A stretch of 64,000 nt of DNA from Facklamia sp050409585 (GTDB taxonomy: Bacteria > Bacillota > Bacilli > Lactobacillales > Aerococcaceae), in contig NZ_JBNUPE010000001.1 in assembly GCF_050409585.1 (NCBI RefSeq), positions 134,941-198,940 on the forward strand. The letters run 5' to 3'. Shown piece by piece: positions 43,785-52,474 of the stretch. A program made the translations under genes and the position numbers. The first letter of the stretch is position 1; each line of letters starts with the position of its first letter. The notes beneath the pieces are model-generated. The model made no database searches and was not told the origin of the DNA. It saw only the letters and a list, made by a program, of their open reading frames with translations.

Positions 43785-44162
43785 ATGGCATTAAATATTG
43801 AACAAATTATTGAAGATATCAAATCAGCAACAGTTGTAGAATTAAACGAATTAGTAGAAGCAATTGAAGAAGAATTTGGCGTATCTGCTGCGGCTCCTGT
43901 AGCTGTTGCAGCTGGACCTGCTGCTGGCGGTGGCGAAGCTGCTGCAGAGCAAACTGAATTTGACGTAGTATTAAATTCAGCTGGCGACGCTAAAATTAAA
44001 GTAATCAAAGTGGTTCGTGAAGCTACTGGCTTGGGCTTGAAAGAAGCTAAAGAATTAGTAGACAACGCTCCTAAAGCAATCAAAGAAGGCATTTCTAAAG
44101 AAGACGCTGAAGAATTGAAAGCTAAAATTGAAGAAGTTGGTGGATCTGTAGAAGTTAAATAA
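43785..44162 (+). CDS. rplL: 50S ribosomal protein L7/L12
   Basis: A 125-residue stalk protein: MALNIEQIIEDIKSATVVEL, an Ala/Gly-rich hinge (about 38-52), and the C-terminal domain with KIKVIKVVREATGLGLKEAK. I use the ATG at 43785, 9 nt after GGAGG; an in-frame ATG at 43770 is poorly placed. Last gene of the cluster; in many Firmicutes rpoB would follow soon after. Confidence 0.97.
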   Translation: MALNIEQIIEDIKSATVVELNELVEAIEEEFGVSAAAPVAVAAGPAAGGGEAAAEQTEFDVVLNSAGDAKIKVIKVVREATGLGLKEAKELVDNAPKAIKEGISKEDAEELKAKIEEVGGSVEVK

Positions 44163-44183
44163 TTTCTCTATCCCATCTATATT

Positions 44184-44215
44184 AACCTGGTCAGATCTTC
44201 TGATCAGGTTTTTCC
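44184..44215 (+). terminator. terminator after rplL
   Basis: AACCTGGTCAGA (44184-44195) pairs with TCTGATCAGGTT (44199-44210) through one G-U, then T-rich sequence. Confidence 0.9.
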
Positions 44216-44279
44216 CTTTTTAAAGATAAATTTAAAAAGTTGGGCTATAATGGAAGAGAAAGATTGAGGAGGGAAGAAA

Positions 44280-44984
44280 ATGGTCAAGTTATTAATTGCA
44301 GATGATGACAAAGCAATTTTAGATTTATTACATATTTATATGCGTAATGAGGGATATGAGTGTATATTAGCTAATAACGGAGAAGAAGCTTTAGAAATAA
44401 TTAACTTACATCCTGAATTAGATATCGCTCTTTTAGATATTATGATGCCTAAAATGACGGGGATGGAAGTATTAGAAGCCATGCGTCATAAAAATGTAGA
44501 CATTCCAGTTATTTTTATTTCAGCTAATCAGACTCAAACCGATAAAATTTCTGGCTTGCTTGCAGGAGCCGATGATTATGTTACTAAACCCTTTGAACCT
44601 TTAGAGGTAGTCGCTAGAGTCAAGAGTATCTTAAGACGTCAAGGTGTGAATGCTCATTCTTTAGCGCAAAAAGACAGTAAAGACTTTATTAATCTAGGAG
44701 CAGTCACAATCGATACTAAAGGACATCAAGTGATGACTGCTGAAGGAGAAGAAATTAAAGTAACAGGTCTGGAATTTGAAATTTTACAGTTACTTGCCGA
44801 GCAAAGGGGGAAAGTTTGGTCTGCTGATGAAATTCTTAATAGTGTTTGGAAGGATAATTCCTCTGCTTCTACTAAAACGGTAATGGTCCATGTAAGTAAC
44901 CTCAGAAATAAAATAGAAGAAGCAACTGGCGGCGAGAAAGTTATTCAAACCGTGTGGGGAGTGGGCTATAAGATTGATAAATAA
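44280..44984 (+). CDS. OmpR/PhoB-family response regulator
   Basis: A 234-residue regulator. Receiver domain (1-118) with acidic pocket ADDD at 7-10, phospho-acceptor Asp53 in ALLDIMMPK and the YVTKPFEP lysine. Winged-helix DNA-binding domain (about 135-232) with KTVMVHVSNLRNKIEE and TVWGVGYKI. GGAGGG lies before the ATG. It overlaps the kinase gene by 11 nt. Confidence 0.93.
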   Translation: MVKLLIADDDKAILDLLHIYMRNEGYECILANNGEEALEIINLHPELDIALLDIMMPKMTGMEVLEAMRHKNVDIPVIFISANQTQTDKISGLLAGADDYVTKPFEPLEVVARVKSILRRQGVNAHSLAQKDSKDFINLGAVTIDTKGHQVMTAEGEEIKVTGLEFEILQLLAEQRGKVWSADEILNSVWKDNSSASTKTVMVHVSNLRNKIEEATGGEKVIQTVWGVGYKIDK

Positions 44985-46221
44985 GAATGAAGAAAAAAAG
45001 GCTGGACTAATTCCTTCTTTTAAAAGTTTTAAACTAAGTAAAAGCGACCGCATTGAAATGACGATAAATCTATTTATAGTAGCTGGTACCGTTTCCTTTA
45101 TTTATCTTGTGCTAATGTTTAGCTATCAACAACTCTTAAATTTTTTAACATTCAATTTAGGATGGACCATTAAAACAAATTTGAAAGATAACATTATCGC
45201 ATATACACTCTATAATAAAAGTAATCAAATATTAATTGGTCTTTATCTTGCTACTTTATTTATTACAGTGACTTTTAGATATATTCATGAAAGAAATCGG
45301 ATTACTTTAAGGTATATTCGTAAATATATTTCCGCCATGGCTAAAGGCAAGTATGACCTGAGAATTCCCAATGAGGGAATTGGAGACTATGTCACTTTGG
45401 CTCAGGATGTGAACACCCTGATGGACTCTATTAATCAAGCTTTTAAGGAAAGAGACGAGACCGAGAAAACAAAAGATGAATTAATGAATAATATAGGTCA
45501 TGATATTCGAACGCCACTTACCTCAATACTTGGGTATTTAAGACTGATTCAAGACAGCTCAGATTTAACTCAAGAAGAACTGGCCTCTTATATAAAAACA
45601 GTGCATAGTAAAGCTAAAAGTATGCAAGTATTAATCAATGATCTGTTTGAATATACTTCCACCCAACAAACGACTGCAAAAGTTAATAAACAAGCTATAG
45701 CTATGCAAGCTTTTACAGAACAGGTGCTTGCTGACTTTAATTTGCAAGCCAAGCAAGCAGGGATTGAAATGTTCTGTCAAGTCACACCAAGTGACTTGGT
45801 ATTAGAAATTGATCCTGAAAAAATGGTAAGAGTATTTAACAACTTTATAACCAACACTTTTAAATACGGAGAAGGTGCCACTTATCAAAAAATATTAGTG
45901 ACAGAAATGACTGATCAAGAGTATAAAAAATATACTCGCTATCAAAAAAACAGACTGGATACGATTAAAACAGAAAAATGGGTGGTTATCGAGTTTCGAA
46001 ATAATGGCACCTTATTGAATGAGGAAGATTTGGAACGAGTATTTGAACGATCCTATCGAGCTGACAGCTCACGGACCTCTCAAAAACCGGGATCAGGCTT
46101 AGGGTTAGCGATTGTACGCAATATGGTTGCCCTTCATCAAGGGGTAGCTTATGGAATTGTGGAAGATCAAGATCTTGTCTTTCGGGTCGAAATTCCAATC
46201 TTAAGGGAAGACTTACATTAA
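44974..46221 (+). CDS. sensor histidine kinase, VanS-like
   Basis: A 415-residue kinase starting at TTG inside the 3' end of the regulator gene. Two membrane helices (about 33-55 and 80-100) enclose a short extracellular loop of about 25 residues, then a HAMP-like segment. HisKA carries the phospho-His in NNIGHDIRTPLTSILGYL (near residue 178). HATPase motifs are FNNFITNTFKYG and GSGLGLAIV. The short sensor loop suggests it senses the membrane or partner proteins. The cue and target genes are unknown; the downstream LPXTG gene is the nearest candidate. Confidence 0.92.
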   Translation: MINKNEEKKAGLIPSFKSFKLSKSDRIEMTINLFIVAGTVSFIYLVLMFSYQQLLNFLTFNLGWTIKTNLKDNIIAYTLYNKSNQILIGLYLATLFITVTFRYIHERNRITLRYIRKYISAMAKGKYDLRIPNEGIGDYVTLAQDVNTLMDSINQAFKERDETEKTKDELMNNIGHDIRTPLTSILGYLRLIQDSSDLTQEELASYIKTVHSKAKSMQVLINDLFEYTSTQQTTAKVNKQAIAMQAFTEQVLADFNLQAKQAGIEMFCQVTPSDLVLEIDPEKMVRVFNNFITNTFKYGEGATYQKILVTEMTDQEYKKYTRYQKNRLDTIKTEKWVVIEFRNNGTLLNEEDLERVFERSYRADSSRTSQKPGSGLGLAIVRNMVALHQGVAYGIVEDQDLVFRVEIPILREDLH

Positions 46222-46231
46222 AGAATCAAAC

Positions 46232-46248
46232 ATTACAATACTTGTAAT
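46232..46248. promoter_or_regulatory. small perfect palindrome after the kinase gene
   Basis: ATTACAA-TAC-TTGTAAT, 7-bp arms, in the 298-nt gap between the kinase and the LPXTG gene. No T-run follows, so it looks more like an operator than a terminator. The gap also has a possible promoter TTGCTA/TATAAT (near 46290-46317). Confidence 0.35.
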
Positions 46249-46414
46249 ATTTGAAACCGAATTGTATCTTTAAAAACTTTAGATTTACTTGCTATTCTTT
46301 AAGAGAAAGTTATAATTATTCATGTCGGAAGAAAGTTAAATGCTTATTCAAACTTAAGTACTAACAAAACTCTAAAGAATTCCTAAAGTTTTTAAATTTT
46401 ATCTTTAAAAAGCC

Positions 46415-46443
46415 TTGAAAATTATTTAGAAGTTTGTTAATAT
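46415..46443 (+). promoter_or_regulatory. promoter for the LPXTG protein gene
   Basis: TTGAAA (46415-46420), 17-nt spacer, TAATAT (46438-46443), giving a leader of about 70 nt with AAAGAGG before the ATG. Confidence 0.65.
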
Positions 46444-46519
46444 TAAAAGTAAGGAATGCAAAAAGCTTTCCAGCCGTCGCTAGAAAAGTAAAAAACAAAA
46501 AAAGAAAGAGGTATAATAA

Positions 46520-47908
46520 ATGAAAAAATTATTATTAACTTCAGTTGCAGCATTAACTGTTGCAGCAGCAGGAATGCCAGTAGCAACATCAGTAAACGCA
46601 CAAACTCAAACGAATGAGTGCGCTGTACGTTACACTAAAGAGCAAACTCAAGCTAAATTAGCTGAAGCAGGACATCAATTAAATGCAGCTAATACAGCTA
46701 AAGGTGACGCAGAAGCAGCAGTTATTGCAGCAGAAGAAAAATTAGCAGAATTATTAAATGCTGAAAAAGAAGCAGAAGCAGCACATGAAGAAGCTAAAAA
46801 AGCTTATGATGAAGCAGTAGCAGCTGATAAAGAAGCTAAAGCAGAATTAAATGCAGCTCAAAAACATTTTGATCAATTAAAAAAAGAATATTCTAATGCT
46901 AAAAAAGCAGCAGAAGAATTAATGAAACAAGAAAAAGCTGCAGCTCAAAAAGCTTATGAGAACACTGTTGGAGCAGCTCAAGCTAAGGTTGACTCAGCTA
47001 AAACAGAAGAAAAAAATGCATTAACTGAATGGAATAATGCAAAAGCTGTATTAGAAGCTTATGAAACCACAACAGATACAAATGAAGATGCTTCTGAAGA
47101 AGCTCATCAAGCATTAATAGCTAAAGTTACAGCATGGGAAACTAACCATAATAATGCTAAAAACGCTGTTCAAATTGCAGAAAAAGAATTCCTTGCAGTT
47201 AAATCAGCAGCGATGAATACTAAATCAACAGCAGATGAAACAGCTGTAAATAAATACAACACAGCCATTCAAAACTTGGAATTTGACTATGAAACAAATG
47301 ATAATTATAAAGAAACTGGGAAAATCCCAGCAGCTCAAAAAGCTTTAGATGCAGCAGAAGAAAAAGCTACAGCAGCAGCTACTAAATTAGCTCAAGTAGA
47401 ACCAAATGTAGAGACTACTATGAATGCTCACAAAGCAGCAGTTAAAGCTCGTAAGAAGCAAGAAGCAGTTTTATTAGGCGCTCAAGTTAATGCTAAAAAA
47501 GCTAACGTAAAAGTTTCTAAGCTTTTAGTAGAAATCGCTAACCTTGCTAAGTGTGAAAACGTAGATGCTGCTAAAGTTGTCAACCAAATCGGTAAAGAAC
47601 ACGAAGCTGCTCTTAAAGAAGTTATGAATGACACTGATAAAGCTTTAGACAAAATCAAAGATATTGAAGATCAAATCGCTGCAGATGAAAATAAGTTAGA
47701 TAAAGAAGATAAAGAAGATCAAAATAAAGGTGATCACGAAGAAGATAAACCAGGATCTAAACCAGAATCTAAACCAGAATCTAATGGTGGATCTAAATCT
47801 GAATTACCACAAACTGGTGAAGGTTCAACCTTCGCAATTTATGGTGCAGCAGCATTATCTGTATTAGCAGGATTAGGCTTAGTTGCTAAGAAACGTGAAG
47901 AAGCATAG
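46520..47908 (+). CDS. LPXTG-anchored alanine-rich coiled-coil surface protein
   Basis: A 462-residue wall-anchored protein. Signal peptide 1-27 (ends SVNA), then a long Ala/Lys/Glu-rich region (about 38-400) with strong helical coiled-coil character, a charged Asp/Lys and Pro/Lys/Ser segment (about 400-430), and the sorting signal LPQTG, hydrophobic span and KKREEA tail. Only two cysteines occur after the signal: Cys34 and Cys345, bracketing the helical rod. Alanine codons are almost all GCA/GCT. No binding domain is recognisable; a spacer or adhesin stalk is plausible. It lies after the two-component genes. Confidence 0.85.
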   Translation: MKKLLLTSVAALTVAAAGMPVATSVNAQTQTNECAVRYTKEQTQAKLAEAGHQLNAANTAKGDAEAAVIAAEEKLAELLNAEKEAEAAHEEAKKAYDEAVAADKEAKAELNAAQKHFDQLKKEYSNAKKAAEELMKQEKAAAQKAYENTVGAAQAKVDSAKTEEKNALTEWNNAKAVLEAYETTTDTNEDASEEAHQALIAKVTAWETNHNNAKNAVQIAEKEFLAVKSAAMNTKSTADETAVNKYNTAIQNLEFDYETNDNYKETGKIPAAQKALDAAEEKATAAATKLAQVEPNVETTMNAHKAAVKARKKQEAVLLGAQVNAKKANVKVSKLLVEIANLAKCENVDAAKVVNQIGKEHEAALKEVMNDTDKALDKIKDIEDQIAADENKLDKEDKEDQNKGDHEEDKPGSKPESKPESNGGSKSELPQTGEGSTFAIYGAAALSVLAGLGLVAKKREEA

Positions 47909-47962
47909 TTAATTTAATAGCAGCTATTTAAAAGAGCAAGATAATTTTGCTCTCAGATTGAA

Positions 47963-48005
47963 GACAAACCCTATTTGAGTAACTCTCAAGGAAGGGTTTG
48001 TCTTT
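47963..48005 (+). terminator. terminator after the LPXTG gene
   Basis: AGACAAACCC (near 47963) pairs with GGGTTTGTCT (near 47994-48003) around a GAGTAACTCTC inner repeat, followed by T-rich sequence. Confidence 0.75.
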
Positions 48006-48049
48006 ATTTGTCTTAAAAGTTTCCTGTAAAATAAAAAATCGAAGCCTTT

Positions 48050-48770
48050 CTAGCTCTTCATCTCTAGTATATTTGCCAATTTCTTCATGTTTAAACAAGT
48101 AAAAGTGAGCCCTGCTTTAAATTCCATCAAGATTTTTCCAATAAAATGCGTCTATCGAAAGCCATGATGTTCTTTAGCAGTGCCGAATATTCTGTCAGCG
48201 GACTCTTTGGATTCTTTATAAAGAGCACGCATACCCTCTGAATACCTGATATCCTCACACCTTTCAAGGGTTTTTTGCCACACATGTCGGCTAATTACAC
48301 ATTTATTTTGATTGTTCTCCTGATCTTGACGAGAGGCTTTGTACTCTCGATAGCCTTTTTGATTAGTGGTCGTAGAATGATAGACCCCATTTTTTCATCT
48401 AAATAACAGTCATAGTATTCATCATAGATACACTCTCTATGCTCGGGTTTACGTCTTGGTCGCGTATAAGGAAACACTGGTATGGTGGATTGGTTTAAAA
48501 GAAATTGAACGATGGTGGGCGTTTTATAGCTCGCCTCTGCAATGAGATGAGTGGAATTAAAAAGAGTAATCTTTTTAAATAGTAATCGAAATACTTGCGT
48601 ATAGTGGGTATTTCTAGAGTAGACACTATAAGCTAATACCCACCCCCTTGCAATCGCAAGCTGTTTGAATAGTATAGGCAAAAACTTGCTTATGATCCCC
48701 TTTATGAAACTACCCTGCATTCGGATTATTGGGACTGATTGTTTGGGACTTTGTTAAGGTCTCTTTTTTA
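48050..48770 (-). pseudogene. broken IS1182-family transposase
   Basis: Reading the minus strand and joining frames gives NPNAG-stop-FHKGDHKQVFAYTIQTACD, then YKTPTIVQFLLNQSTIPVFP with YTRPRRK, ECIYDEYYDCYL, a frameshift, VYHSTTTNQKGYREYKASRQ, LYKESKESADRIFGTAKEHH with GFR-stop, and MEFKAGLTFTCLNMKKLANI. These are consecutive IS1182 transposase blocks. At least two internal stops and two frameshifts, plus absence of the N-terminal third, make it inactive. Confidence 0.85.
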
Positions 48771-48848
48771 AAAAATTCAAAGTTTCTATTATTAAAAAAG
48801 GTATAAGACTGTTATAATGTAGTTAACAAATTTAGAGGAGTTCGGTTT

Positions 48849-49850
48849 ATGCAAAAGAAAAAGAGTTTTTTTTATTGTTTGTTAATAGGGTTCCTGTTCA
48901 GTCTTTATACTTGTTCTAACTTGATGGTAGAAGCAACTTCTGACCCTTTCATTCCACGACCTGCCCTTCCGTCAGACTTAAAGAAAGTAGAAGAATCTAC
49001 TAATTCTGACGACGAATCATCTGCTGGCCAGAATGAGCAAAAAGCATCTAGCAATACAGTGGAAGAAGGTTTGTTTGAAACGGATATTGTTGTCTATCCC
49101 CTAAATGAATTTGAAGATCAAGAATCATTGGAAAACTTCGCCGATTATGTAAAGAATGATTCAAGTCTGAATGATCAGATAATTTTAGAGGATGTCTCTG
49201 AAGAGAGTCGCTTTTTACTTTCAGCTAATTATCGTGACAGTGCTAAAGAAGATGGTCAACTGATTGTTTTATATTTTCCAGTCAATATTTCCGATCAAAG
49301 TCAAGCCCAAGAAGTCTTGGATAAACATTTATTATATTATCCCGATTTGTTTGAAAAAGGTGAACTGACATCACAAGGTGATGGATATGATCTGGCTTTT
49401 GCTTTGAAAGTTAATGCCAATGCAGATGGCTTTGGTATCGATACAGCTAAGCAAGAAATTGAATACTATGATCAAAGAGAGCCTTATCAGTATGAATTAG
49501 AATCAAATGGTGATGACCCTTATCGTCAAGCCATTGAAGAACGTTTTCCTGGTGAATTCAGTTTTGAAAGTGTAGAAGAAAATGGCAAAACGTTAGTGAC
49601 ACTTCGCCAACTACCTTTATCTGAGAGGCAAGCGAGTGTAGAAAGTGATGATAACGGCTCAAACATGGCAGGAAATCTATTTTCTCAATTCAACACCAAA
49701 GTTGATGACTATTTAACACAGATAAACTTAAAGGAAAAGTTAATGAACCTAGGGATTTCTGAAGATAATGTTTCTATTGTAACTATAGGAGTTGCAGTTG
49801 TTTTATTCCTTTTAGGAATTGTCTTAATTGTTTTAGGTTTCCGTCGCTAA
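48849..49850 (+). CDS. exported membrane-anchored protein, paralogue 1 of an unrecognised family
   Basis: A 333-residue protein: signal peptide or N-terminal anchor (about 8-28), a Ser/Glu-rich spacer to about 75, a mixed alpha/beta region 75-265, and a C-terminal membrane helix (about 305-330) ending FRR. The middle matches the next gene at several points: LYFPVNISDQSQAQEVLDKH then LLYYPDLF, and AIEERFPGEFSFE. I do not recognise the domain. GAGGAG precedes the ATG. The next gene follows after 21 nt, so the two form an operon, with the IS1182 remnant just upstream. Confidence 0.8.
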   Translation: MQKKKSFFYCLLIGFLFSLYTCSNLMVEATSDPFIPRPALPSDLKKVEESTNSDDESSAGQNEQKASSNTVEEGLFETDIVVYPLNEFEDQESLENFADYVKNDSSLNDQIILEDVSEESRFLLSANYRDSAKEDGQLIVLYFPVNISDQSQAQEVLDKHLLYYPDLFEKGELTSQGDGYDLAFALKVNANADGFGIDTAKQEIEYYDQREPYQYELESNGDDPYRQAIEERFPGEFSFESVEENGKTLVTLRQLPLSERQASVESDDNGSNMAGNLFSQFNTKVDDYLTQINLKEKLMNLGISEDNVSIVTIGVAVVLFLLGIVLIVLGFRR

Positions 49851-49871
49851 ATAAGAAAGGAAGAAAATAGA

Positions 49872-50978
49872 ATGAAGAATAAACTTATTAATCTTTTAGT
49901 AGTTACCGTTTTAACGTTTGGATGCGTGGGGACAATTTTTGCTCAGGATGACACTGAAAATAAGCCGGACACTGAGCAAACCCCACCCGCAAACGAAGGA
50001 AATCAGCCTGCACCACAGGAGTCTACGATTGCACCTAGTAAACCTCAAAATGAAACTACAACTAAGCCTAACAATGGTAGCGGTGAGTCTGAAGAGAAAG
50101 AAACAACTGTTGCTAACACTACAGTTGAAAGCCCAAAAGAAACAACTGTTCAAACTACAGAAACGACTGTAACAACGGTTGCTAGCCAGCCCCAACCTAA
50201 TCCAAACCCTAGACCAACTCAACCTTATATTCCAAGTCGCCCACAGCCTTCCAATCGACCAGAAGATATTGAAGTGATTAAGATACCAGAAACAAGTATT
50301 GAAATGGAAGAAGAGACGGAAGTAGAAGAAGAGATTGACTTATTTGAGGGAGAATTCATTACTTTTAATGCTAATGTCTTCAAAGAAGAGTCAGAAGCGG
50401 ATGATTTTATTCAATTGATTGAAGAAGATGAAGCGACAAAAGACCGCTTTATTGCTGAAAAAGAAATCATTGATGAAGACTTTATTTTGGTTCGAGTGAC
50501 CTATGCAGAAGAGGTTGAAGAAAAAGGACGCTACATTTTATTCTATATTTCGAGTGAATTTGAAACAGAAGAAGCAGCGGAGGAATACTTAGAGAAGCAA
50601 TTACTGATTTATCCGGATCTTTTTGTTGCTGGAGAAATGATCAAAGTGGACGATAAATTCGATATCATCTTAGGTATTCGACCAGGCACCGAAACCCAAG
50701 CGCTAACTTACGATGAAGCAACCTTTGAAGTTCAATATGAGGCAGATCGCGAAGAATATCAATATATCGTTAAAGCTGATGAATTAACAGGTGAGTTTAT
50801 CGATGAGATTCAAATGGCTGTAGAAGAGGCTTTTCCTGGTGAGTTTACATTCTCAGAAGAAGTAATATCTGATACTGAAAAAGAAGTGACCATGACTCCT
50901 CTTGAAATAGAAGAAGAATCAAGTGAAGAGATGGAAAGTTATTTAGAAGACTCAGAAGAAACAACGATGGAAAATTAG
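49872..50978 (+). CDS. secreted acidic protein, paralogue 2 of the same unrecognised family
   Basis: A 368-residue protein: signal peptide 1-24 (ends IFAQ), a low-complexity Pro/Thr/Glu/Asn-rich spacer (about 25-135) with repeated ETTV and TTVE units, and an acidic domain (about 140-340) related to the upstream protein (LLIYPDLFVAGEM, AVEEAFPGEFTFSEE). The C-terminus is acidic and lacks a membrane helix, unlike its neighbour. The spacer could cross the cell wall. A paralogue without the anchor beside one with it suggests they act together. Function unknown. Confidence 0.8.
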   Translation: MKNKLINLLVVTVLTFGCVGTIFAQDDTENKPDTEQTPPANEGNQPAPQESTIAPSKPQNETTTKPNNGSGESEEKETTVANTTVESPKETTVQTTETTVTTVASQPQPNPNPRPTQPYIPSRPQPSNRPEDIEVIKIPETSIEMEEETEVEEEIDLFEGEFITFNANVFKEESEADDFIQLIEEDEATKDRFIAEKEIIDEDFILVRVTYAEEVEEKGRYILFYISSEFETEEAAEEYLEKQLLIYPDLFVAGEMIKVDDKFDIILGIRPGTETQALTYDEATFEVQYEADREEYQYIVKADELTGEFIDEIQMAVEEAFPGEFTFSEEVISDTEKEVTMTPLEIEEESSEEMESYLEDSEETTMEN

Positions 50979-50987
50979 AGATTGGTT

Positions 50988-51023
50988 AAAAAATCGCCCT
51001 CAATTTAGATGAGGGCGATTTTT
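50988..51023. terminator. bidirectional terminator between convergent genes
   Basis: AAAAATCGCCCTC (to 51001) pairs with GAGGGCGATTTTT (51011-51023). A-run and T-run on either side let it serve the paralogue operon (plus) and the thioredoxin-fold lipoprotein gene (minus). Confidence 0.92.
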
Positions 51024-51034
51024 AAATAGCTTAA

Positions 51035-51658
51035 TTAATTAAGCTTTAGAAGGAATTTTTCTAAGTCAGCCATTGAATTGGAGTTTTCCAATTTACTGTC
51101 TACTTTACCATCTTTAACAATGAGCAGTTGGGGAACCGTGGAAATTTCAAAGAAATTATCGACAACATCACGGAAATTATCATCCTCCATTCGCTCATCG
51201 GTATTATAATAATGATAATTTAGGTTCATTTCTTTAGCTAATTGATTTAACTTAGGTAGAAAAACACGACAATATGGACAAGAATCAAAACCTACATAGA
51301 TTAGTTTGGCTTCATTTTTAGAATCTTCGATAACTGCTTCATAAGCAGTTTGACCTTCTATTTTAGAAAGGTTAGACATCTTTAAAGGGGCGATACTTAC
51401 TTCACCGGCATATTTTTCAATCTTGTCTAGCTCTTTATAGACTTTTTCTTTCGTTTCTTTATCTAAGTTTAAAAGAATAAGGTCTTCCTTAAAAGAAACT
51501 TGACCATCTTCTCCAATGTAGTCGCTTTTTTCAATCTTGCTTTTTTGATTTGTGATTGGATTTTCTTGTTTGTCTATTTTAGAATCATTTAGTTGGCAAG
51601 CAGTTAGTAAGAAACAGACTGACATTAGTAGGAACAATTTTTTATTTAATAATTTCAC
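51035..51658 (-). CDS. thioredoxin-fold lipoprotein
   Basis: A 207-residue lipoprotein: lipobox LLTAC with lipidated Cys21, a spacer, and a thioredoxin-like domain (about 95-207). The active site is Cys127-Pro-Tyr-Cys130 and the cis-Pro lies in STVPQLLIV. It resembles bacteriocin-transport accessory/PedC-type thioredoxins and would act outside the membrane in thiol exchange. It converges on the paralogue operon, and the LPXTG protein with two cysteines is a possible substrate, though nothing proves this. Confidence 0.8.
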   Translation of the reverse strand: MKLLNKKLFLLMSVCFLLTACQLNDSKIDKQENPITNQKSKIEKSDYIGEDGQVSFKEDLILLNLDKETKEKVYKELDKIEKYAGEVSIAPLKMSNLSKIEGQTAYEAVIEDSKNEAKLIYVGFDSCPYCRVFLPKLNQLAKEMNLNYHYYNTDERMEDDNFRDVVDNFFEISTVPQLLIVKDGKVDSKLENSNSMADLEKFLLKLN

Positions 51659-51805
51659 TGTAAACTTCCTTTCTAAAAAGCTTAGTAATGGTTTAACTCT
51701 TATAGAAAATATTTAATTACTTAAGCATGATAATAATTAAATTATATCACTTTTTTAGCAATAATGTTAAGATATATGAGATCGATTCAAGCAAGGGGTG
51801 TATTT

Positions 51806-52426
51806 ATGTCCGATCATTATTATAGTCAGCAACCACAAAGCAGTCATGATGAACGTTATATTGAAGCACAGCTTTTTCACCAAAGTTATCAGTTTTCTAC
51901 CGATGCGGGAGTTTTTTCCAAAGGTAGAGTGGACTTTGGTTCGCGCCTCTTGATAGAAAATTTTTTAAAGCTTAATCAAAGTATAAATTCCGGCCAACTA
52001 TTGGAGTTAGGCTCAGGTTATGGGCCAATTTCGGTTGCTATTGCTGATCAATCGCAGTCACTTCAAGTGTTGGGTTTGGAAGTTAATCAGCGAGCCTTGG
52101 CATTAGCTAAGGAAAATATGCGGTTGAATCGAGTGACAAATCTGGATTTTATACAAGCAGATGTTGTCACTCATAATTTCGAGCCAATTTATGATTATGT
52201 TTTAACTAATCCACCTATTCGAGCTGGTAAGACTATTGTTCAGCAATTTGTGACCCAAGCCTATCAAGCACTAAAAGAGGAAGGACAGTTATGGCTGGTT
52301 ATCCAGAAAAAACAAGGGGCACCCAGTATGAAAAAGTTTATGGAAGAAACATTTGGTAATGTCAGTGAAATCGATCGCTCTAAAGGCTATTGGATTTTAC
52401 AATCCATCAAGTTGTTTCAAGATTAA
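51806..52426 (+). CDS. class I SAM methyltransferase, RsmC/YbxB-like
   Basis: A 206-residue methyltransferase: MSDHYYSQQPQSSHDER, then FSTDAGVFSKGRVDFGSRLL and the SAM loop LLELGSGYGPISVAIA. The NPPIRAGK motif is that of guanine-N2 RNA methyltransferases (NPPF/I). In Bacillus the relative YbxB lies between rplL and rpoB, the same neighbourhood. I use the ATG at 51806 behind AAGGGGTG; an upstream in-frame start at 51764 has no site. Confidence 0.88.
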   Translation: MSDHYYSQQPQSSHDERYIEAQLFHQSYQFSTDAGVFSKGRVDFGSRLLIENFLKLNQSINSGQLLELGSGYGPISVAIADQSQSLQVLGLEVNQRALALAKENMRLNRVTNLDFIQADVVTHNFEPIYDYVLTNPPIRAGKTIVQQFVTQAYQALKEEGQLWLVIQKKQGAPSMKKFMEETFGNVSEIDRSKGYWILQSIKLFQD

Positions 52427-52474
52427 ACACATTGGTTTTAAAAAGTCATTATTGATTAGAGGGGAAGCGTTTAT

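Noticed and set aside
43700..44092. 130-codon minus-strand frame opposite rplL
   Set aside because: It arises from the Ala/Gly-rich L7/L12 codons; no supporting evidence.
46232..46248. CopY-type operator at ATTACAATACTTGTAAT
   Set aside because: CopY boxes need TACAnnTGTA; here the spacing is different and there are no copper genes. Kept only as an unexplained palindrome.
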